Positions 43,201-55,754 of a stretch of DNA of 64,000 nt are shown here, one piece after another. Source of the DNA: Bryum argenteum (lineage: Eukaryota > Streptophyta > Bryopsida > Bryales > Bryaceae); contig CM073329.1 in the NCBI GenBank assembly GCA_037043015.1, forward strand, positions 8,820,648 through 8,884,647. The letters are read 5' to 3'. Each line of letters begins with the position of its first letter. The first letter of the stretch is position 1. A model generated the notes under the pieces. It made no database searches. It had not been told where the DNA came from and saw only the letters and a list, made by a program, of their open reading frames with translations. The position numbers and the translations under genes are program-made.

Positions 43201-45988
43201 TCTTTGAAATATGTTAGTCACTTAGAGAAGTCTAAAAGTTCAAGATTGTCAAAAATTTCACTCTTAAACCCCTAAATTTCCTTGTGTGTTTTTGGAGCTT
43301 GAAACCTCAAAACTGCGACTTTCTACTTCTATGGACTCCGAGGAGTGTGAAGCTTATTTTTAAACTATTTTTAGATTTCCAACCGTAAGATCTTATAACT
43401 AAGCCTATTATTGGTCACTCGTCCAAAAATTCACCGTTGGATGTTTATCATTTGCAAGATCGTAGCACCCAAAGTTTGTGTACAAGTTTTTACTGAAATT
43501 CCTTAAAACTTTGAAGCTTGCTCTTAAAAGGTTTGGAGGTTGCCCTTTTAGAATTGGTAGATTTTTGACTTAGGACCCTTTGGAACTCAAAAAGTAATTT
43601 GGTTATGAACATATTTCTATAAAAAAAAATAATTTTAAAATCTCAAAAATAAAAAGTTTTTTTCTGCCGGCATTGGGTGTAACAAACTAAATTTTGCGTT
43701 AAAAAAACCTAAAATTGGAATTGACTTTCCAATTTGCTGCACACACCCCTTCTAATATTCGGAACACTCAAGTATAAATCTTAGTCAAAATTATCAATTT
43801 TAACCCAAAAACCTGGGCTGCCCTAAAATGGCAAAAGACCATATCAGTCTGCGAAGATAGTTAGGGGACAACAAATTGAGCCAGATTTTGTATCTAACTA
43901 CTAGGGGTATAACTTGCCAATTTTGAAGTGATTATTTCTCTCCATTTGCAAGATTGTGATGTTCAAAGGAGGGACAATAATGTTTATGATACAATCACCT
44001 CCTTTCATAACAACCCACTTGTTCAGTCCAAAACTTGCATGATATAGGTGAATGATGCCATAGAAACAGAATGTATATTTGCAAAAAACGGTTCCAAGCG
44101 AACAATGCATGTTCCAGTAAAATGTTACAGAAGATACTGTTGTAGAGGGAGCTGCTTGTAGTGCCTCCATTACAAGTTAAGATTGCGTGGGTATGAAATT
44201 TGCATACATGCCCAAAAGTTTCAGATACATATTTTTCTACATAGACGTGGCAGTCAAGAGTACGATGGAAATAGAGGGCTGTACGACCTTTATGAAATAT
44301 TTTCTTTTCATGTAGGTACTGTTGTGATATGCGCCCTTGGAAGCTTCTACAATCATAGCACACTCCCAATTCACCGGAAGTCAAGTGATAATCTCAAGTC
44401 ACAGTTGTAGCTACCATTGGTAGGACCAGGGAGTACTTATTTATGAGCCAGCAAGGCTCTCTTCCTCTTTTGAGCGAATTCTCTTTGCCTTTGCCTTTAC
44501 ACAAAAACTTCAAACTAAATTGTGTCCAGAACTAACATTGTTTGGAAAGGAACCTCTTAGAAATTATAGTGCGAGGGTGGATGGAAAGACATGTGAGGAG
44601 ATGTTTAGTGCAAAGGACTCGAATGGAAATTTTAGTAGAGGCAAAGGGATTGTGTTCATACAAGAGAAACCCTTCATTTGGAAAATCCAAAAAATTGTAA
44701 AATGTTGACACAAAGTGACACAATAGCAGTAGTCACTTTAACCCCTAAATATTTCCTCGTGTTTTTGGGAGCTTGAAACCTTAAAAATTAGATTTTCAAC
44801 TCCTGTAGACACCCGGGGTATGTAAATATTTAGGTACTTTTTTGAAACTTCCAATGAAAGATCTTCTACCTAACCTTATTTTGAGTACTAGTTCCAAGAA
44901 ATTGACCGTTGGATATTTATCAATTGCAAAATCATAACATCCAAAGTTGCACCAAAAGTTTTTTTGAGCATTGCACAAGATGTGTGGTCTCAATGGTGCA
45001 AAGGGTAAGTTGATGGTTGTTACCCCAAACATTTTACTCATATTTATTCCCATATAGGTAACCAAGTTGAATATGCGTGTGTGAAAACTTAGGATTCTCC
45101 CATGTTCCTAAGGCAAAAACTAATTTTTTTTTCTAGAAGGAGGTCAAATTTCGCCCTAGATGTGGAAATTTGGCAAACCAAATATCGTCGAATTATAATT
45201 TTGGATTAGAACAAAAATGAAGTGTAAATTTTAATGATTTTCAAAGTTTCAGTCTCATCAATTCTTAATAAAAAGTGCACATTCATAACACATCTAAGTT
45301 CTGTTCAAACCCCTTGGGCCGTTAGGTACTGAAGCACACCCATTTTCAGACCCTGCAACCCATTCGCAAACCATTTACTGCACTGTGCACTTCTTTGAAA
45401 GGACTCACGGAATCACAGGTACTACGCAACTCTAATTGCAATATGAGATCTACGGAATGTGTGGGACTTAAGGAGGGAGGAAACACCAATATAAAAGAGA
45501 GACACAAAAGACAGCAATTGCTCCGAAAAAAGTCTGAAGCAACCTCTGATTTCAAGCTAGTTCACTTTAGGTTCAAGAGAAGCAAGAAGCAAGACTGTGA
45601 AAAGGTTCATGCTTGAACGTTCTTGGATAATCTAACTTCAAAAACAGCAGCATTCCATCCGTAGTTCTATCATTTCGGGATAAAAATCATCATGGAAGTA
45701 CCAGAAAGTGTCCTAAATTGCTTAGTTCGCAGGAGTTTATGGTAGACTAACTTTGTGATGATATTCAGAAAAACTCAGTTCTGTACCATATAACCATTTA
45801 CCGAAAATCTGTAAGAGCATTAAAATCCACAGATTCGTGCTTTCTCGAAATGCGGATAACGAAACAATTGTGACAAGCATTCAAGCAGACAACACTTCAC
45901 AACACGAATGACTGAAGGTAAGAGACATTCAATGACTGGAATGATACAAAATCTTCAGTATTTGAATTCAAACAATGACTTAACCTTT
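43201..45988. other. Non-coding region with an old direct duplication
   Basis: 43268-43490 and 44738-44960 are diverged direct repeats (shared landmarks ggagcttgaaacct, gaccgttggata/caccgttggatg and cccaaagtt/tccaaagtt). Open frames at 43995-44384 and 44520-44708 show no recognisable product. The RPS13 3' end begins at 45989. Confidence 0.45.
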
Positions 45989-46736
45989 CTACTTCGTGGG
46001 AGCCTTCTTCTTGCCGGCGATGGTGATCTTCTTGCCTCGCAAAGTCCTGGCATTGCACTTGGTGTGTTGCCCTCTGCACGGCAGTCCAGCTTGGTGACGC
46101 TTCCCTCGGTAGCACTGAATGTCTTTCAACCGCTTGATGGCCATTTGGTTGAACCGCCGCTGCACGCACACACACCATGAGCATTCCTGATTTTTGGCCC
46201 CTCCAAACCCTAAACCTTGGCACTCATGGATTTGACACTCACCAGGTCTCCTTCAATCATGTACTTGGAAACCTCGTCACGAATGGTGGTAAGCTCCTCT
46301 TCCGACAGCTCCTTGGTGATCTTGTTCTCAATGCCGACGTCCAGCAAAATTTGCCTCGCGGTCGTGGAGCCGACGCCATGAACGTACGTGAGCGCAATCT
46401 CCACGCGCTTGGAGTTCGGAATCTCTACTCCTCCCACACGAGCACACCTAATTTGCAGACGACCTCTCTGACCTCCAGCACCGCTCTGCACAAACCTCCC
46501 AATACACTCAAAATCCAAACGTTTTCTTCCAGATTTTCACGGCATTGCGAAACGCTCCCATCCGAAAAGTCGAGTGTGCGTGGACAGACAATTTTTTGGA
46601 CATCTCTGAAATGTAAAGAGTTGGTACACAGATAAAATGAGAATAGCCTTACCTTGGAATCTGCAGGGAACGATGCAGCTACAGAGGAGCCAAGAGTGAC
46701 AGCCGACAGAGCGTGCGTGACAGCAGCAATCGCCAT
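45989..46736 (-). CDS. RPS13: Plastid 30S ribosomal protein S13 (uS13c), nuclear-encoded
   Basis: Predicted exons 46736-46653, 46485-46243 and 46159-45989, giving 165 residues with GT-AG introns of 167 and 83 bp. Residues 1-28 are Ala/Ser/Val-rich and basic-poor in acid groups ([18 protein letters not shown]), as in a short plastid transit peptide. The mature part begins [35 protein letters not shown] carries the helix-two-turns-helix signature, and the C-terminal [22 protein letters not shown] block is diagnostic of bacterial-type S13. It sits at the head of the small subunit and contacts the large subunit. The start is in good context (gccATGG). Divergent from the PPR-SMR gene. A mitochondrial S13 is the alternative; the leader favours plastid. 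Confidence 0.9.
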
Positions 46737-47116
46737 GGCTGCAATTTCTTGAGCTCCAAAAACTCCAGCAATGCCGAATCTCAACCTCTTCAGCGCTCTG
46801 TTTCCAGTGGATAATGTTCCTCCAAGAGTCTCGTTCCAAGACCCCTGACCCTGACTTCGTCCCAAGACCCCCTCTTTATGGATGATAATCATCAAAATGA
46901 GGATGATTGTCGTTAACGACAGGCTTATCCAGAACTGGAGACTCTTCCTCACCCTGAGGTTCCCTGTAGGGTTTAAGGAATTTGATTCCGAACGCGCGTG
47001 GTTGCGCAATTGTTTCAGCGGCCATTGTGCCGCTCAGAATTGGAGGATTATCGTTCAGCATTTTGGTGGAAAATCGGAATTTGCATCGAGTGGAGTCGGT
47101 TTGCAAATTTTGCTCC
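46737..47116. promoter_or_regulatory. Shared divergent promoter region, RPS13 / PPR-SMR
   Basis: Only 380 bp separate the two predicted start codons, which point away from each other, so both 5' UTRs and promoters must overlap or abut here. I see no convincing TATA box in either direction. Both products act in plastid translation or RNA metabolism, which would suit joint control; that is inference. Confidence 0.6.
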
Positions 47117-49545
47117 ATGGCTCTAGCTCCCCACTGTCTCGGCCATGGGAGCTGCAAGCCTGTAGTGAATCCTGTAGGCCTGGGACAACTTGCGGTCGTG
47201 TCCACCCGGACAAGAATTGTGGTTAGTTGCAGCAGTGGTACTCTGCACAATGAGGAGAAGTCGCAATCTGAGGACTCCCGCAAGAATGGAAACGGTAGTA
47301 CTACCGAGCAGCACAAGACTCTTGGAGAGCAATTGCGCTTGCTCAACTTAGAGAGTGTGAGTAAGCGTGTGTTGGGAACGAGAGTAGCGTCCAACCGCTT
47401 GGAATACTTCGAGATACCTGTGAAGAATAATAGCCAGAGCTCTAGAGTTCAACACAAGGGCGGAACTGGTCGCGCTTCGGCGAATGCTGGCGTTGTTGAA
47501 CAAGTGCTGGACATGTGAGTCAATTAGGTCTTCGATGATGTGTGCTTCAGCTGTCAATTTCATGAAGCAAATGTTTGATTTATGAGCACCATTTACATTC
47601 AGTTTTAGCTAATGCGCTTGAGCAAGGTTCAGAGCTTCAGCTATGTATCTGGCGATGCATTTATCGGCCCTAGGGTTTTCATGTTGTAGAATTCTCAATG
47701 CAGAGTGAAGTCCGCAAACGAGAGCGAGGCAGGGGTGGCTTCGGCATTCAAAGATTTTGAAGGCGCCATCAGCCCTTTCGACGTCGTCACCATTTTGAAT
47801 AACTTGAATAGCTGGAGATCGGCGCTATCGCTGTTCAAGTATTTACAGGCCGAACAAAGCTCAAGCCTCAATATCTATACTTACAATGTGATGTTGAAGG
47901 TGCTACGTCGTGGGCGTCAATGGGAGCTTTCAGAACGAATTGCATTAGATATGATTCAAGCTGGTATTCTTCCTGACAACATAACTTACAGTACGCTGAT
48001 CAGCTGCGCTAACCGCTGCAATCGTCAGGTAACCCTAATCCAATGGTCTCAAAGAATCCATTCGTCTGGACGTTGCAAACGATGTGCTGAAATTGGATTT
48101 TTGAATTCTGGCAGGATGAGGCTATGGCATGGTTTAATAGAATGCACGAGGCAGGGTGTGTTCCGGATGTCGTCACTTACAGCACCATGTTAGATGTGTA
48201 TGGAAAGATGGGCAAGTATGACGACGCGGTTGCACTCTACGACAAATTGAGAAAATCAGGCTGGAAACCGGACAAGGTCACATACGGTACAATGGTTAGG
48301 CTATTTGGAAGGGCAGGGTACATGAAAGCAGCAGTATCAACGTTCCAAGAAATGAAGGATTCTGGTGTTCAACCCGACTCAATCATATACAACATCATGA
48401 TTTCCAGCCTCGGTCGGGCAGGAAGGATGGGTCAGGCAATGAAGATTTTCGATGAAATGGAGCAAGCAGGGGTGAAGCCGAATGCTGTAACGCTGAGCAC
48501 AGTATTGGAAACGTACCACAAGTCCGGCAATGTGGTGGAGGGTCTGGACATTTTCTCTCGTCTGAGGCAAACATTAACGTGCGATGTCATTTTGTACAAT
48601 ACAGTGATCAAGATGTGCGGAGAGGCTGGATTGGTATCACAAGCCGATGAATATTTCCAAGAGATGGTAACGATAGGTTTGCAGCCGAATGATTGGACTT
48701 ACAGGAACATGATCAGTTTGTATGCGAAGCAGGGAATGCCAACCGAAGCGCAAAGAATGTTCTTCAGCTTGACGAAAGCTGGGTATGAAGCTGATGTTAT
48801 GGCCTATACTTGCCTTTTGCAAGCATATGGCAACGCCAAAGACTACAAGAAGGTCGAGGAGATTCTCGACGAAATGGTGGTGGCAAACTGCGCCCCTGAC
48901 GAGCGACTGAGTTGCGTAGTGCTCAATCTGTTGAACTCTTGCGACAAAGACGAAGACGTGGAGCTCATTCGCAGATGCTTGCGAAAAAGCAACGAGAAGC
49001 TGGACACCATCGTGGGACAGTTATTCCATGACAAGCTTGCGTTGAGGAGCCTCCGAAGTAACTTCGAGTCATTGTTGAGGGACATCGTTGAGGAGGCTCA
49101 CAAACCTATCTGCAACTCCTTGATGCAGTTGATATGGCTGAAGGGAGACCGCAGCCACGCTTTTTTACTTCTTCCCATGCTTCACTTGTTAGGTGTGTAC
49201 CCTGACCTTCAAAGCAAGTCGCCAACCATGTGGTCTCTACATCTGCGCTCTCTCTCTACTGGCGCCGCCCATTGTGCCCTTTTAAGCTGGTTGTCGTCTC
49301 TTCGATACGCCGTAAAAGAAGGTCAGGAGCTTCCGAACCGAATCATCGTCGAAACTGGCGTTGGCAGGCAAACGAATGGAGATGACCTCAGGCTGATTGT
49401 TGTCATATCGTCGGTTCTGGATGGAATGTCCTCCCCCTTCGAAGAATGTGTTGGACGACAGGACTGGTTAGAAGCCTCTGGGGATAAAGTCGGCCAATGG
49501 TTGCAGACTGTCACTCTGGATATCCCCACACCCAACAACAGTTGA
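47117..49545 (+). CDS. PPR-SMR protein, SVR7/ATP4-like, plastid-targeted
   Basis: Predicted exons 47117-47514, 47704-48028 and 48115-49545 give 717 residues; phases match and borders are GT-AG. The Ser/Val-rich N-terminus lacks acidic residues for about 50 positions, like a transit peptide. From about residue 175, P-class 35-residue PPR motifs follow one another (for example PDVVTYSTMLDVYGKMGKYD, PDKVTYGTMVRLFGRAG, PDSIIYNIMISSLGRAG). The C-terminus is an SMR domain: LHLRSLSTGAA for the usual LHxxS/G block and a VETGVGRQ block where TGxGxH is usual. Known: SVR7 and ATP4 of this type act on plastid rRNA or atp transcripts and have about 700 residues. The WLSSL..AVKEG..LP spacing resembles SVR7. 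Assignment to SVR7 rather than another PPR-SMR is inference. Confidence 0.88.
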
Positions 49546-52099
49546 TTAGACTTTAGATAGGGAGCAAATTATATTTCATCATATTCAAGGGCATGAGCAC
49601 TGTATAAGTAGTACTTACAAGGCAGAGAATCTCATAGAATCTCAGAGACCCCGCAGACACAAAGTGTTGCATCCAGAGAGGAGAGGTGATCCCCAGCCTG
49701 ATTGTTGACTTCAGAGCTCTTGTGTTCAAGTACGTCAGATACTTGAATGCGATTCTCTTGCTCTTGAGTCGGCAACAGCATGAATGGCACAAGCATCAGA
49801 GGTGAATTACGTCTCTGATCACCAGAAGTGCCTTATTGAATCATTTTTGCAGACTAAATTTACAAATCTTGTGGCATATTTCTCTTCGTTTCAAGAGATA
49901 TTATGGTTGTTTCTAGTTCTGGTACGCAATCACGTTTGATCCACACATGAAGTACTTAGCACGAGCCACTCTTGTTTCAGTGTTTAGCTAATTAGTCAAT
50001 GTCCTAAGTTTTGCATTTTGATTTCAGTGGCGTCACATTCGGATCTCCTATCTGCCTTGTGAAAAGTTTATCAGTCAACTTGGTCTTGTATAACTAGGCC
50101 TTGTATAGAAGAGATGTCGATAATGTAAGTCACGAGTGCGTAAAGGATATAATAGAAATGTGAAATTCAGGATAAATGCTTCCACTGTTCCACACAGAGA
50201 ATGAGATTAATTTCTACATATGCTGGAAAATGAACAACATTAAATTCAAGCCATTACCGGAATTTCAGTAGCTGTAATAAAACTACAGAAAATTCAAGAA
50301 ACTCCAATAATTACAAACCAGTTCAAAAAACTTCCAAGAAAATAATAAAACTGTATTAAATGATAATTCAGAAACTTCAAAAAAGTTCCAAACTTTTTCA
50401 ATTTTTGTTATCAATTTTAAAAGAAGTTGAAAAAAAAAAAAAAAAAAAAAATTTCAAGAAGATTTTCTAAAGTTTTAATTCTATGAGATCAAAAATTTAA
50501 AAAAATTCCAAAAAAACTCCTAATTTTATTTTTATCTTTTACGATTTATTCTCAAAAGGATTTCAAAAAATTTCGAACTCTTCAAATATTTTTCAGAATT
50601 TTCTTAAAATCCCAAAACATTTCTAAAATTTCATATGAAATTTCAGCAAATCTTTGTCAGAAGGCCTAACTTCCATTCCAACAGAACCTGTGGACACATG
50701 TTCTTTTGAGGGGTTAATCCAGAATGATCTTCTTCCAGAGAGGCTTGCATATTTTCAAGTATATGCACTGTAAACAAGCAGGGCCAGGGGTCTTGGGAAG
50801 AAGCCTGTGCCAGGGTCTTGGGGCGAAGCCTGTGCCGGGGGTCTTGGGACGAAGCCTCATCTTCGGCGTCGCATGTGCAATTGCATTGTTGCAAGAGCGA
50901 TGAGTGTGGCGATGCGGGCGAAGTAGCAATGCGGCTACGGGGAGCAACCACCCGGTTGCGATGGTTGCACCAGCATTCCCATCTCACATTTGGTACGCAA
51001 TTCGGAGCCCTTACATTTTCAATTGCAATGGTTGCACCACCATTCTCATCACTTTTGGCAGACAATTCACATTTCTTGCATCTTCCATTGGCTAGGGTAT
51101 GGTAGAGAGTTTAGACTTTACAAGAGTGACTGTTCCTTCAATTGAACAAATCAGGTCTCTTGTTCAGTGAGTGCGTGATTGAGAATGCTGGCCAATCTAT
51201 CAGTAGAGGTCATTGATTGTTTGATTAATTTCAATCGTAGAGAGAATGAACTGTCGAAGTACGGGGACTGTTGAAGACAGATTGTAGTAGATTTCTAGGC
51301 TTTACCGGCTGAAATCATCTTCAAATGAATGCAGGGTTTCTTGTCATGGTTGAGTCATTTTCTATCTCTTATTGGAGGTCGTAGATCGTTTAATAGCAGA
51401 AAATTCAGATTGGAAATTTGCTAGGGTTATGGCAAGGTATGAGTCTTGAACGTAAGTTCTTAAGTTTATAGCGGACGCTAGAGGTTTGAAGCTTGATCTG
51501 GCTATGTAGGTTGAGTCTATCTCTAATACCACGCTAGGTTGTAGCCCGCATTCGAGGATTATACCTTCAGCTGGCGTCCATCCTCTACAATACTTCGGGG
51601 AGGCCGAGGATCGGTCGAAAATTGTAGAATTTTCCCAATGCCTATCTGATTCTAAAGTTATCGCATAGGTGTTGTGTAAATCAAGCGCTCGGTATGAATT
51701 TGATATAAATGGCAGAAGCGATTATGTTTCCAGTTGATTGCAGTTGCGTGAGTAAGGTAAAAGCTACAGTTGTCATCTGGGATATCTCTTGTCAGTTAAA
51801 TAGAGAAATACATTCACAATAGTAATACGTCATTTGGTGTATTGTCCAGACTAGAATCATCAGCACGTCCTTAGCATACTCGAGACAATCGTTCGTCACG
51901 TCTCGAGCTCTTATCTCTCTAATAACACTAGAATATCCTGAGGAAGGCGTATAAGTAGAGTGCAGAAGATTGATTTTTGACTTCTTCAGCTGCTCAAAGA
52001 CTATGGCGGTACGACCTTACATGTGTGATCTCAAAATAGTGAACTTTCGAAGTATTGATGCGCAATACTATCCAGATATTCCCCTGATATGTTTACGGC
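49546..52099. other. Intergenic region with minor repeats
   Basis: No gene is supported. An A run lies at about 50429-50450 within an AT-rich stretch. A 26-27 bp unit containing cttgggacgaagcctgtgcc repeats three times at about 50785-50860. Minus-strand frames there (50643-51065) follow from the repeat. Confidence 0.45.
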
Positions 52100-54655
52100 A
52101 TGTCTGATGTAGATTCGCTATGCGGACGGACGCCATTTGTGCCGGAGCCAGAAGGTCTTACGAGGCCTGTGCTTGCAGGGGACGTGTCCAAGGTTATAAA
52201 TTCCGCAGGTGAATCCGGTGTGATATTTACCTTATCGTACTTCATTCTTGTCTACTTAGTTTTAAGATCGTTATCTTGATCAGCTCTTGTCAGAGTGGTG
52301 GCAGATCTGATCATTTAGTAGGACTAATGTACCTAGATGCTTTTTAAGGATCAGTACAAAATAGTGACTGTTCTTCTGATGTAGAGATATAGCTGGACGT
52401 AAGTTATTGCGGAGACCTAGTCGATTCTGGCTCTTACGACTGGTTATAATGTTGATAATGAAGTATCTTAGGCAGGGCTATTATGTTTGCAGCTCTCTGA
52501 ATCTCACGGTCAGTTGTGCTTTATTCCTCGACTCTGTCAGCTTTTCGAAGATCCTCTTCGGTGGAGGCCTCGGTTCCCAGGCTTGCGCATGTGCAATACT
52601 CGTCATGGACCGCGAGGACTCCAGGAGAAGAGGTAGTGATTGCAATCGGCAGCAACGTTGGGAATCGAGTTGCGAACTTCAACCGTGCATTAGAGCTGAT
52701 GCGTGCTTCTGGCATCCAAGTCATTAGACATGCATCTCTGTATGAAAGTGCCCCGGCCTATGTCACCGACCAGCCGTTCTTTCTGAATTCAGCAGTGTCG
52801 GCCGTTACCAGTTTAGATCCACATTCGCTGTTAAGGGTGCTGAAAGACATCGAGGGCGAGCTTGGCCGCACAGTTGGCGGCATAAGGTACGCGTGAATCT
52901 CTGCTCAACTCAAATTCCTTCTGTGGAAGTACTGTAGTTCCCACTTAATATGCTTTAGGTTCCGCCAACATCGTCGAGAAATTGGTTGATCGTCCCGAAT
53001 ACGTTCCATTGTTGTTTCTTTCTTGTTGCATTTTCACGTGAACACTCTCGTCTAGATGCCTCCTATTGTATTGCATGATATATGATTGATACAAAGTGTT
53101 GTTACTTTTTGTTCACGGCATGGGAGGACTCAGCATGGTACGTCCTTTTGCAGGTATGGGCCAAGGCCACTTGACTTGGATATCATCTTCTATGGTGACC
53201 AGACTGTGACTACGGAGACGCTGGACATTCCACATGCCAGATTTCTAGAACGTCCCTTCGTTTTAGCACCGTTGGCAGACCTTCTGACTGGCTCAGACAC
53301 GAGGTCAGTCTCTCACTGGTCTAATCACAAGTGCTGTTATGGTGGTGTTGCACAAGCCTGGGAGAAGATGGGAGGTGAGGCCTGTATTGGGAAGGAGGAT
53401 TTGCGAAGAGTGATACCAGTGGGCGATGAGCTTCTGGACTGGTCAGCGAAGACGCATGTGATGGGTATACTGAATATCACACCAGACAGCTTCAGCGATG
53501 GCGGACGGTATACCTTCGCTCCTACAACCTCGCTGTCGATACATACTACCTTTGATCCTGTTGTGTTTGCATGAAAGCTCCGCACCACCACTCGTTGAAT
53601 GGGCAAGCTCTAGTCTCAGAGAAAGAAAACAACTCCTAAATGTCTCAAAAAACGGCAAGAATCGTATTGTATGAAGAGGTTCTGTATTAACTCCAAATGT
53701 TCATCGAGCATTTACATCCTTAATGCACGTAAGATGCTCAGGCTTTGGGTGCTGTTTGTGAACAGGTTCACCATTGTGGAGAACGCTGTGGCACATGCAC
53801 ATTCTATGGTCAACGAGGGAGCAGATTTTATCGACATTGGTGCGCAATCAACTCGTCCCAATGCGACAAGACTTTCAACTGAAGAAGAGCTTTCTCGTCT
53901 TGTACCTGTTTTAGAGGCGTTCACGGCAGATCCTTCACTCAAAGGCGTAAAGCTATCGGTTGATACTTTTGATGCAAGGTGTGCAAAATACGTCACGTTC
54001 ATTAGCTTTTTGGCTTAATCTTTGAGATTTTTGATGAAGATTTTCAGTGTCGGGCTCTTGCAGGGTGGCTCGTGAGGCCATTAACATGGGAGTGCACATA
54101 GTAAACGATGTGTCAGGTGGCAACTTAGATCCTGAAATGCTGCCAACAGTGGCAGATTTGGAAGTTCCATATATAATGATGCACATGCGAGGGGACCCGA
54201 AAACGATGCAGAGCAAGGCGAACACCACCTACAACAACGTCTCTGAGGATGTAGGAAACGAGCTGAACGCTCAAATAGGTCGGGCTGAAGCACTAGGTAT
54301 CCCGGCATGGCGAATCATCACAGACCCTGGAATCGGGTTCGCCAAGACCAGGAAGCAGAATCTGGAGTTACTGAAAGATCTTCCTGTCGTGAGGAAAATG
54401 CTGAGTGGTACCGTCAGTCGAGGTCCGATGCTGGTTGGGCCTTCCAGAAAAGGGTTTCTTGGGGAGATCACAGGCCGTCAAAAGGGTGAGGACAGAGACT
54501 TTGCAACTGCGGCTGCTGCTGTTGTTGCTGTCTTGGGTGGTGCCAACATCATCCGAGCTCATAACGTGCGGGCTGTTCGGGATGCTCTGAAAGTGGTGGA
54601 CGCCATTTATAAGGACGAGTTATGGCGCTGCCGTGCTATCCCTGTTCCGGCATAA
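52100..54655 (+). CDS. Bifunctional HPPK-DHPS (folate biosynthesis)
   Basis: Predicted exons 52100-52208 (tentative), 52541-52886, 53154-53507, 53766-53978 and 54064-54655; phases agree and give 537 residues. HPPK half: VVIAIGSNVGNRVANF, YESAPAYVTDQPFFLNSA and GPRPLDLDIIFYGD. DHPS half: MGILNITPDSFSDGG, DIGAQSTRPNA, LSVDTFDA, VNDVSGG, MMHMRGDPKTMQ, DPGIGFAKT, GPSRKGFLG, and RAHNVRAVRDAL. Known: HPPK transfers pyrophosphate to hydroxymethyldihydropterin, and DHPS joins the product to p-aminobenzoate; plants fuse the two and the enzyme usually acts in mitochondria. Exon 1 is chosen because an ATG frame (MSDVDSLCGRTPF) meets a good donor in the right phase; the leader is not a clear mitochondrial presequence, so another first exon is possible. 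All other exons are well supported. Confidence 0.92.
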
Positions 54656-55754
54656 TATGTTCATTCATTCTTTCCCCCATTTTTTATAACCTACAGCTCC
54701 ATTCACATTTTCATTTGATGCACGGCATTCGTCCATTACTTTCAATGAGCTTGATATTCTCCATTTGTGTCGGTGTTTGATGCGTCTGGCTGCATCTATC
54801 GAGTCTGTTGCTGGTTCTTGCTGCCTTCCACTTCGGTGTTTATTGTTGTCAACGGTGTGGCTAAACTGCGCTTTTCGTCCCAGGACCTCTCACCGTGACC
54901 AACCTTAGTGCATATTTTCCGTGCAGACCTGCCTTTGTTGTTCTCATTCCTGAAGCTGCTAAGGAGCTTGAGCAGAGCATCCACTTAGTCAAGGCTCCGG
55001 GCGCCATGTATTTTGAACCTGGACTCACAAGACCAAATCTCGAAATCTGAAATCTGAAAAACATGTGATATGATAGAGTACATCATTTTTGATCAAAGTA
55101 ATATACCGACCAAGTTTACAAGATTGCTGTGTTTACTTTATAAGACGAGCATTAAAATTAAAAAGTATCAGCAAACCCTACTTATATAGTATAGCAACAT
55201 TGACATAAATTTAAGAGTCATCAGCATGTAAAGTGAAAGGGGAAGTTTCCAAGGTGCAACTAAACTGAATATGGTACACACATAGTCTAGAATGAAGATG
55301 TAGACTACTGTCCATGGACCTGTCCAGTTGTTTACAACTTTAATGAGGATGGGTTCTATATGGTATATACAACAACACAGAATAGTACGTTGGAGCAATA
55401 GGGACTTGAAGAAAATACCTATGACCAATATGAACTGCATGTGTGTATATATAAGTACATAAGCTCCGAGGCTTGTCTGTGAAAGCAAGTTTTTCATATT
55501 AAATGTTTTCAAAGTAACGCCTTATCATGTGTCTCTTATCAGATTGAACCAACACAATGTCTGTGACTCTGTGTGCTGTTGTGAATTCAATAAACTAAAA
55601 GGAAATATGGCTTGATCTGGTGATAAGCTCCCAGAATCCGACTTCACAGCTGCTAGACTCCGTTGTTATCTATCAACTGCATGCAGTGCGTGACCGACAA
55701 ATCTGTCTCGATCGCCTGTGTGATGCAATGCACGGAACTCATACTGAAAGTGTG
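54656..55754. other. Intergenic region
   Basis: 3' flank of the HPPK-DHPS gene and spacer. No supported gene on either strand; the frame at 55168-55512 (minus) has no recognisable motif. Confidence 0.4.

Noticed and set aside
43995..44384. 129-residue minus-strand frame
   Set aside because: No motif, overlapping competing frames, and it lies in old non-coding duplicated sequence.
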